From JASFWK01 sp050049355 (GTDB lineage Bacteria > Chloroflexota > Anaerolineae > B4-G1 > DUEL01), in contig JASFWK010000106.1 of assembly GCA_050049355.1 (NCBI GenBank), positions 1 to 7,603 of the forward strand: a stretch of 7,603 bases of DNA, given 5' to 3'. The notes beneath the pieces are model-generated. The model saw nothing but the letters and a program-made list of their open reading frames with translations. It was not told the DNA's origin and searched no databases. This document shows, piece by piece, positions 1-5,149 of the stretch. Position numbers and translations under genes: made by a program. Positions within the stretch are counted from its first letter, which is position 1; the number at the start of each line of letters is the position of its first letter.

Positions 1-282
1 ACCAAGCCGGTCATTCAGCAAGGGATCTCCGCCCGAGGGATCGTCGTGGAGGAAGGGGCCTGGATCGGCGCCGGTGCGACTCTGCTGGATGGCGTGCGGG
101 TGGGCGCTGGAGCTGTGGTGGGGGCTGGCGCGGTGGTTACGGAGGACCTGCCGCCGCACAGTGTGGCTGTGGGAGTTCCTGCGCGGGTCGTGCGGTGGCT
201 GAATGAGGGTGAGCAGGCCAGCAAGGGTGTGATAGCGGAGACGGCGCACTGCGGAGCAGAATCACTCAGTACGTTCGGTTAG
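1..282 (+). CDS. Hexapeptide-repeat (left-handed beta-helix) acyltransferase, 3' fragment
   Basis: The frame is open from the first base of the window to TAG at 280-282, so this is the C-terminal 93 residues of a gene that starts upstream; the GTG at 46 lies inside the repeat region and is not a credible start. The visible part shows the hexapeptide rhythm of left-handed beta-helix transferases (GAWIGAGATLLDGVRVGAGA, then VVGAGAVVT) followed by the closing signature 'VAVGVPARVVR' seen in WbbJ/WcaF/maltose-acetyltransferase-like enzymes. Family knowledge: these move acetyl or other acyl groups from CoA to sugars or nucleotide sugars, working as trimers in the cytoplasm. The final 24 residues (about GEQASKGV onward) are a non-repeat tail. 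The GT2 gene begins 11 bp downstream, so a role in building or decorating a surface glycan is likely. The acceptor cannot be told from this fragment. Confidence 0.88.
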   Translation, partial: TKPVIQQGISARGIVVEEGAWIGAGATLLDGVRVGAGAVVGAGAVVTEDLPPHSVAVGVPARVVRWLNEGEQASKGVIAETAHCGAESLSTFG

Positions 283-283
283 C

Positions 284-288
284 GGAGG
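284..288 (+). promoter_or_regulatory. Shine-Dalgarno for the GT2 gene
   Basis: GGAGG five bases before the ATG at 294, inside the 11-bp gap after the acyltransferase stop. It fixes the GT2 start and implies co-transcription with the upstream gene. Confidence 0.75.
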
Positions 289-293
289 AAGAG

Positions 294-1505
294 ATGAATG
301 TCCTTTCGGTGGTAATTCCGGCCTACAATGAGGAAGAGGGCATCGCCGAGATCATCGAGCGAGTCCTTTCTATTCGCCCCCAACTTGAGGAAGCTGAGGT
401 GGGGGATCTAGAGTTGATCGTGGTGGATGATGGCTCTCACGACGAGACTGCGGCTATTGCAGGCCGCTGCCCAGGCGTCCGCCTGATCCGCCATCCGGTC
501 AACAGGGGATATGGGGCGGCGCTCAAGACCGGGTTCGGCCAGGCGCGGGGGAACCTGCTGGGTTTCCTGGACGCAGACGGCACCTACCCGCCGGAGCACT
601 TCCCAAACCTGTGCCGCGTGGCCTTGACTGAGGGGGCGGATCTGGTGATCGGCTCCCGGATGTTGGGTGCTGGCAGCGAGATGCCGAGGGTTCGTCGTAT
701 CGGCAACTTCATCTTCGCCAATCTGGTCAGCTTGGTGGGGAACCACCGCGTCAGCGACAGCGCCAGTGGGATGCGGATCATCCGCCGCGAGGCGCTTCCG
801 CATCTCTATCCTCTTCCCGATGGCCTCAACTTCACCCCCGTAATGAGCACGCGCGCGCTTCACGAGGAGATACACTGGCGGGAGGTGCCCATTCCCTACA
901 AGGAGAGAGTGGGGCGATCGAAGCTGAACGTCGTTCGGGACGGGATGCGCTTCCTGCACACCATTATTTGGACCGCGCTGAACTACAATCCGGTTCGCGT
1001 TCTCGGCGGCATTGGGATTGGGCTAGCGGCTGCCGCCGCGGCCATCGCGGCTGTGGTGGTGGGCATGCGGCTCTCCGGCATCACTCGCCTTGGCCCTTGG
1101 GGAGTGGTTGGCGTCTTTGTCGCTAGTCTCCTTTCCGTGGCCGGAGTAACACTCTTCTCTCTGGGGGCTACCTTCAACTACCTGGTCTCTCTCTTCCACA
1201 GGCGACCCGTCCGTCAAGGTCTCTTTGGAAGCCCGGTCTTCGACCGGCCGCTGGAGCGGCACTTCGGCTGGATAGGCCTGGTCGCCGCAGTAGTGGGACT
1301 GGCGCTTGGCGCGGTGAGCCTTGGACTCTCGCTCGGTGGCTGGCCCATCGAGCGGCTTTGGCTCTATCTGCTGGGGGCGGCGATGCTGGTGCTGGTGGGG
1401 CTGCAAATGGCTGTCTTCTGGGTTGTCATGCAGGTCCTCAATGAGTTGAGCCAGCGCGAGGCGCGAGTAAACCAGGACCTGGAGGGACAGCCTTGCGAGA
1501 TGTGA
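294..1505 (+). CDS. Family 2 glycosyltransferase with four C-terminal membrane segments
   Basis: A 403-residue protein. Residues 1-225 are a GT-A fold of the DPM1/GtrB-like GT2 type: VVIPAYNEEE at 6-15, the nucleotide-binding DDGS at 45-48, NRGYGAALKTG at 70-80, the metal-binding DADG at 93-96, and the late PYKERVGRSKLN segment at 201-212 typical of polyprenyl-phosphate sugar transferases. Residues about 235-258, 270-300, 324-349 and 355-382 are hydrophobic and predict four membrane helices; the Ala-rich run near 245-255 belongs to the first. Family knowledge: such enzymes transfer a sugar from a nucleotide donor to a polyprenyl phosphate on the cytoplasmic face of the membrane. Donor and acceptor are not visible. 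The start is ATG with a good Shine-Dalgarno. The gene lies between an acyltransferase and a radical SAM enzyme and overlaps the latter, which suggests an envelope glycan or glycolipid pathway. Confidence 0.92.
   Translation: MNVLSVVIPAYNEEEGIAEIIERVLSIRPQLEEAEVGDLELIVVDDGSHDETAAIAGRCPGVRLIRHPVNRGYGAALKTGFGQARGNLLGFLDADGTYPPEHFPNLCRVALTEGADLVIGSRMLGAGSEMPRVRRIGNFIFANLVSLVGNHRVSDSASGMRIIRREALPHLYPLPDGLNFTPVMSTRALHEEIHWREVPIPYKERVGRSKLNVVRDGMRFLHTIIWTALNYNPVRVLGGIGIGLAAAAAAIAAVVVGMRLSGITRLGPWGVVGVFVASLLSVAGVTLFSLGATFNYLVSLFHRRPVRQGLFGSPVFDRPLERHFGWIGLVAAVVGLALGAVSLGLSLGGWPIERLWLYLLGAAMLVLVGLQMAVFWVVMQVLNELSQREARVNQDLEGQPCEM
1481..1486 (+). promoter_or_regulatory. Shine-Dalgarno that favours a TTG start for the radical SAM gene
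   Basis: GGAGGG lies in the last codons of the GT2 gene. It sits 6 bases before TTG 1493 but 15 bases before the alternative GTG 1502, which would make a GTGA overlap with the GT2 stop. Spacing therefore favours the TTG, though either start gives translational coupling. Confidence 0.55.
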
Positions 1506-3166
1506 ACCGAGGGGCAAGGACGAGGGAGCGCATCCCGCCGGCCAGCTTTCCCGATGCCGACGCTGTGGTGCGGGCTGGTCTGGATTCTCGGCCTGAGGGG
1601 GGAGTGGACATCCTCTTCGTCAACCCACCGGCCCCCGACCGCGGCATATGGATCCGCAGCCAGCATCGTGTAGGGCGCCGCTCGCGGGAAGGGATGATCT
1701 GGCCCCAGGTCAGCCTGGCCCAGTTGGCAGCCCTCTTTCCTGATCTTCGTGTAGAGGTGGTGGATGCAATTCCCCTGCGCATGGAATGGACTGCGTTCGA
1801 GCGTCTGCTGGAGGAGAAGCGGCCCCGGTACTACGTGACTCACGTCACCGCTCCGACTCTGCGCAACGATATGTACGGCACCTTCCTGGCCCGCAGCTTA
1901 GGGGCGACGACTGTTGCCTTTGGCACGCACGTTACCCCAATTCCTCGGGAGACGATGCAGGCCTTCCCCAGCCTTGATTTCGCCCTGCGTGGGGAGCCGG
2001 AACTGACCTTGAGGGAGCTAGTTGACACACTGGACGAGGTCGATAGTGGAGCTGAGAGTGCGGATTCAAGTACAGAAGGATGGTGGCCGAGCGTGGAGCC
2101 GGGATTTGGGCAACGGCTGTACAGGCTCTTCATTGAAACGGACCCGGGATGGCGGCCTGCCTGGCAGACCGGAGAGCCTGGGGCCTGCAGCCTTAGACAC
2201 ATCGAAGGATTGGTGTGGCGCGACGGAGACGAGGTTGTGGTGAACCCTGATCGTCCCTTCATCCGCAACCTGGACGACTTACCGCTCCCCCGCCACGACC
2301 TGCTGCCTTTGCAGAAGTATCGGGCTCCTCTGGTGCGTGGTCCCTATGCCTTCGTTGTCACCAGTCGGGGGTGTCCCGGCGGCTGCAGTTTCTGCATCAA
2401 ACATGTCTCCTACGGCCGCTCCGTGCGTGTCCGTTCGCCCGAGAGCGTCTTGGGGGAGTTGGAGTCTCTGATCCGCCTGGGTGTTCGTGATGTCCACATG
2501 TATGCCGACCTGTTCACCGTGAGCCGTCAGCAGGTAGTGGGATTGTGCGAGTTGATCCTGGAGCGGGAACTGCGGCTGCGGTGGACCTGCAACAGCAGGG
2601 TGGATTTCGTGGATCCAGAGATGCTTCGTTTGATGGGGCAAGCCGGCTGCTGGATGATCTCTTGGGGCATTGAATCGGGCAGCGAGGATGTTCTGCGGCG
2701 AGCCCGGAAGGGGATCGCGCTGGAGCAGGTAGAGCAGGCGCTGCGCTGGGCACGACAGGCGGGTATTCGCAACTGGGGCTACTTCATCATCGGCCTGCCT
2801 GGGGAGACCGAAGAGACTATCCAGGAGACCATCCGATTCGCCAAGCAGCTCCCATTGGACTTGGCGCTGTTCCACATCGCTGCGCCCTATCCGGGCTCGC
2901 CCCTCTTCTTCGAGGTGGTCGAGAAGGGATGGTTTCGCCCAGGCACCTGCTGGGAGCAGGTGGACATGGATCGTTCGACGGTGCTGGATTACCCCCACTT
3001 GCGGGCGGAGGAGTTGGAGCGGTGGGCACGTCGAGCCTTCCGAGCGTGGGCGCTGCGCCCCGGCCCGGGGTTGACCTATCTGCGGATGCTCCTGGGCTCG
3101 CCTTCTCTCTGGCGGCCTGCCCTGGAGATCGGCTTGGAGAGCCTGGGCTGGGCAGCGGGAAGCTGA
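1493..3166 (+). CDS. Cobalamin-binding radical SAM protein (class B / BchE-HpnR-like architecture)
   Basis: A 557-residue protein. Residues about 38-180 form the N-terminal B12-binding Rossmann region: DILFVNPPAPDRG, VSLAQLAALFPD, VEVVDAIPLRM, GTHVTPIP, then LRGEPELTLREL. No DxHxxG histidine motif is visible, as is usual when B12 is bound without a protein His ligand. The radical SAM core starts with C294-x3-C298-x2-C301 for the 4Fe-4S cluster, then WGIESGSEDVLRRARKG near 391 and GLPGETEETI near 434. The C-terminal RWARRAFRAWALRPGPGL stretch matches the helical tail common in this class. Family knowledge: these enzymes methylate unactivated carbons or rearrange rings, often on lipids, tetrapyrroles or natural products. 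Residues 1-37 are an Arg-rich extension, so a later start (for instance GTG 1502 or 1604) is possible. Residues about 180-235 are an acidic, poorly conserved-looking insert. The substrate is unknown; an envelope lipid or sugar is inferred from the neighbours. Confidence 0.9.
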   Translation: MRDVNRGARTRERIPPASFPDADAVVRAGLDSRPEGGVDILFVNPPAPDRGIWIRSQHRVGRRSREGMIWPQVSLAQLAALFPDLRVEVVDAIPLRMEWTAFERLLEEKRPRYYVTHVTAPTLRNDMYGTFLARSLGATTVAFGTHVTPIPRETMQAFPSLDFALRGEPELTLRELVDTLDEVDSGAESADSSTEGWWPSVEPGFGQRLYRLFIETDPGWRPAWQTGEPGACSLRHIEGLVWRDGDEVVVNPDRPFIRNLDDLPLPRHDLLPLQKYRAPLVRGPYAFVVTSRGCPGGCSFCIKHVSYGRSVRVRSPESVLGELESLIRLGVRDVHMYADLFTVSRQQVVGLCELILERELRLRWTCNSRVDFVDPEMLRLMGQAGCWMISWGIESGSEDVLRRARKGIALEQVEQALRWARQAGIRNWGYFIIGLPGETEETIQETIRFAKQLPLDLALFHIAAPYPGSPLFFEVVEKGWFRPGTCWEQVDMDRSTVLDYPHLRAEELERWARRAFRAWALRPGPGLTYLRMLLGSPSLWRPALEIGLESLGWAAGS

Positions 3167-3187
3167 GGCCCGCGGAGACTTTCACAG

Positions 3188-3574
3188 ATGGGGAAAGACA
3201 AGAGGATTGTGGTCTACATTGAGGATGACCCTGACATGATCCATCTCGTCAGGATGATGGTGAAGCGCCATGGGTTCACCCTCGTGGGCGTCGTGGGCGG
3301 GCGGAACGGGCTGGCGACGGTGCGGAGGCTCAAGCCCCATCTGATACTCCTTGATCTCATGATGCCCGATATGGATGGCTGGGAGGTCTATCGTCGGATC
3401 AAGGCCGACGACGAGTTGGGGTGCATCCCGGTCATCGTTATCACGGCAAGGGCCCAGAGCATAGATAGGACGCTGGCTCTGCGGATCGCCAAGGTAGATG
3501 ACTACGTCACCAAGCCCTTCCTTGCAGAGGAATTGCTGCGAAGCATGCGTGGTGTGCTTGACCCGGAGACATAG
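3188..3574 (+). CDS. Single-domain response regulator (CheY-like receiver)
   Basis: A 128-residue protein that is just one receiver domain. The acidic cluster E12-D13-D14, phosphoacceptor D56 in LLDLMMPDMDGWE, the switch Thr at T86 (VIVITARA) and the conserved Lys K109 in DDYVTKPF are all present, so it should accept a phosphoryl group. No output domain follows; the protein ends at 128 residues after the last receiver helix. ATG 3188 has GGAG at 3174-3177, 10 bases upstream. The gene starts 21 bp after the radical SAM stop and ends one base before the wHTH gene, so all appear co-transcribed. Inference: it acts through protein contact, perhaps with the wHTH protein, or as an intermediate in a relay with the kinases on the opposite strand. 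One small oddity is Lys-Val before DDY (AKVDDYVTKP), where Gly-Ala is usual. Confidence 0.93.
   Translation: MGKDKRIVVYIEDDPDMIHLVRMMVKRHGFTLVGVVGGRNGLATVRRLKPHLILLDLMMPDMDGWEVYRRIKADDELGCIPVIVITARAQSIDRTLALRIAKVDDYVTKPFLAEELLRSMRGVLDPET
3565..3568 (+). promoter_or_regulatory. Shine-Dalgarno that sets the wHTH start at ATG 3576
   Basis: GGAG seven bases before ATG 3576, within the end of the receiver gene. The wHTH frame is open back to 3498, but those codons read an unrelated Ser/Cys-rich peptide inside the receiver gene, so the longer start is unlikely. Confidence 0.65.
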
Positions 3575-3575
3575 C

Positions 3576-3977
3576 ATGGATCAGACGGAAATCAGTGAGG
3601 GAGCACAGCTGGAGGAGCACCTGGCGGGTCGGCTGAAGGCTGATATGGATCCTGATCTGCTGGCTTTCTTGCGCACAAAGGTGGATTCCTTCGTCAAGTG
3701 GGATCTCATTCACTTCTTCTTTGAGAATCCCCACACCAATGACACCGCCCGGAACATTGCGCGCTACATTGGCAGGAAGTCGGGGACGACGCGGGTGGAA
3801 CTCATCGAGCTGGCAGAGGGAGGAGTCCTCAGCGAGCGCCAGGTCGGCAAGGTGACCGTCTACTCATTGACCAGCGATCCGAAGGGTCGGGAACTGATCA
3901 CGCGTCTGATGGAGGCCTCTGAGGATCGTCAGTTCTTGGTGAAGGCGATCTATCAAATCGTCCGCTCCATGCGCTGA
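3576..3977 (+). CDS. Small winged-helix (wHTH) protein, probable transcription regulator
   Basis: A 133-residue protein. Residues about 36-112 read as a winged helix: KWDLIHFFFENPHTNDTARN supplies helix 1 and the start of helix 2, IARYIGRKSGTTRVELIELA the turn and recognition helix, then EGGVLSERQVGKVTVYSLTSD the beta wing, resembling ArsR/MarR-like DNA-binding folds. The N-terminal 30 residues are acidic and probably flexible; residues 113-133 form a basic terminal helix (QFLVKAIYQIVRSMR). I see no metal-binding Cys/His cluster, ligand domain or receiver. The start is ATG 3576, one base after the receiver stop. With a receiver lacking an output directly upstream, the natural inference is that the two proteins work together as a divided response regulator. 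Nothing here shows its DNA target. A fold that binds protein instead of DNA remains possible. Confidence 0.78.
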   Translation: MDQTEISEGAQLEEHLAGRLKADMDPDLLAFLRTKVDSFVKWDLIHFFFENPHTNDTARNIARYIGRKSGTTRVELIELAEGGVLSERQVGKVTVYSLTSDPKGRELITRLMEASEDRQFLVKAIYQIVRSMR

Positions 3978-4057
3978 GGGATATGGCCGATCCAGACAGA
4001 GCGACAGAGCGCAGCCGCGGGTCCCCTGGAAGGATGAGCGGACGTCACCTCAATTCC
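3978..4057. other. Intergenic gap between convergent genes, no clear terminator
   Basis: Eighty bases separate the two convergent stop codons. I find only weak 4-bp stems (for example GGAT/ATCC around 3979-3993), no U-rich tract on either strand, and a short tandem repeat. A canonical bidirectional terminator is not visible, so some transcriptional read-through between the blocks is possible. Confidence 0.6.
3995..4010. repeat. Tandem 8-bp direct repeat (GACAGAGC x2)
   Basis: Two perfect adjacent copies of GACAGAGC in the convergent gap, followed by one further matching G. It may be a slippage product or a minor binding site; two copies this short carry little weight. Confidence 0.5.
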
Positions 4058-5149
4058 TCACCCGGCCGGTAGGGCAAAGAAGAACGTGCTTCCCTGCCCG
4101 ACCTCGCTCTCTATGCCCACCTCGCCGCCTAGCCTCTCCACAATGCGCTGCACGATGGACAGCCCCAGGCCGTGTCCCTCGATCTGGACTTGATGTAGCT
4201 TCGTGAATGGTATGAATAGTTGTCTCTGATCTTCGGGTGCAATGCCGGGGCCGTTGTCGCGTACCCAGAACGACACCATGCCGTTCGACTGCACCGTCGC
4301 GCCCAACTCCACGCGCGGCGGCCTGCCCCCGTACTTGATCGCATTGCTGATATAGTTCACCCACACCTCTTCCACCCATGGCCCGTGGCCTATTGCCACC
4401 GGCCAAGCGCTGGGCAGGACGATCTCGGCTTGGTGCTCCTCAACCAGGTGGGAAAGCCGCTGCTGTGCCTCAGCTACGACGCTTGCCATATCCAGTGGCT
4501 TCACCCTTGCATCCATCTTGCGCACTTCCGTCAGCAGAAGCAGCTCTTCGATGATGTTGCTCATCTTGCGTGTATTCTTTATGATGCCTTGCAGGGACTC
4601 GCGCAGATCAGTGTCCAGGTGTGGGGTCTGGTACGTGGTCAAGATATCGGCAAAGCCCATAATGATGGCCAGGGGATTCTGGAGGCCGTGGGCGACAGTG
4701 TGGGCGAAGGCGTCGAGTTCCGCCTTCTGCCTCCTAAGCTTCACGTTCAGACGGCGGAGCTCCATCATGTCCTCGAAACGCGCCATGGCAACAGTGACGG
4801 CGCGCTCTATCTCGCGCGCGCTAGATGGCTTAACCAGAAAAGCTCCCACGCCGGTCGCGCTGGCCCGATCGACGAGATTTGGGGTTTCATAGGCGGTCAG
4901 CACGACCACCGGTGTCGGACAGCGCTCATAGATCGTTTGTGCAGCTTCAAGGCCGTCCATCTCGGGCATCCTGATGTCCATCAGAACCACATCGGGCTGC
5001 AAGGACTCCGTCATCTCAACGGCTTCAAGGCCGTCCGCAGCTTCCCCGACGACGTGATATCCGACGTCCTCCAGGAGTCCCCTGATCATCTCGCTCACCA
5101 GGTAGTCGTCCTCGGCGATCAGTGCTCGGACAACCTTGGGTTTGCTCAC
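4058..5149 (-). CDS. Receiver-histidine kinase hybrid (REC-HisKA-HATPase_c)
   Basis: A 363-residue soluble protein. Residues 6-122 are a receiver: acidic E13-D14-D15, phosphoacceptor D58 (VLMDIRMPEMDG), T85 and K107 (LVKP). Its LTAYETPNLVDRASATGVGA segment resembles PdtaR/ANTAR receivers. A charged helix (about 124-146) leads to a HisKA dimerization domain with H154 in AFAHTVAHGLQNPLAI, then an ATPase domain with N269 (N-box, SNAIKY), DNGPG at 298-302, F-box IPFTKL near 313 and G-box HGLGLS at 326-331. The acidic residue normally next to the H-box His is Gly here (G155), so autophosphorylation may be weak. There is no membrane segment or ANTAR domain. It starts with GTG at 5149, overlapping the upstream kinase stop as GTGA, with AAGGAG at 5165-5160. 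Inference: its receiver takes phosphate from the upstream HisKA_2 kinase and so controls its own kinase or phosphatase output. Confidence 0.93.
   Translation of the reverse strand: MSKPKVVRALIAEDDYLVSEMIRGLLEDVGYHVVGEAADGLEAVEMTESLQPDVVLMDIRMPEMDGLEAAQTIYERCPTPVVVLTAYETPNLVDRASATGVGAFLVKPSSAREIERAVTVAMARFEDMMELRRLNVKLRRQKAELDAFAHTVAHGLQNPLAIIMGFADILTTYQTPHLDTDLRESLQGIIKNTRKMSNIIEELLLLTEVRKMDARVKPLDMASVVAEAQQRLSHLVEEHQAEIVLPSAWPVAIGHGPWVEEVWVNYISNAIKYGGRPPRVELGATVQSNGMVSFWVRDNGPGIAPEDQRQLFIPFTKLHQVQIEGHGLGLSIVQRIVERLGGEVGIESEVGQGSTFFFALPAG

Noticed and set aside
2279..2998. A 239-codon minus-strand open frame inside the radical SAM gene
   Set aside because: It is the antisense shadow of the radical SAM core; the translation has no domain-like pattern. 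The same applies to the antisense frames over the GT2 gene (408-959, 1023-1517).
1493..3166. Naming the radical SAM protein as a hopanoid methylase (HpnP/HpnR) or BchE
   Set aside because: Only the shared B12-radical SAM architecture is visible, and no hopanoid or bacteriochlorophyll genes lie nearby.
3498..3600. Frameshift that broke a fused REC-wHTH protein
   Set aside because: The receiver is complete to its last helix, its stop is followed by an ATG with its own Shine-Dalgarno, and the upstream reading of the wHTH frame does not resemble a receiver or linker. Two intact genes explain it better.
3978..4057. Rho-independent bidirectional terminator
   Set aside because: Only weak 4-bp stems and short palindromes (CCGCGG, GACGTC) are present, with no T-rich run on either side.
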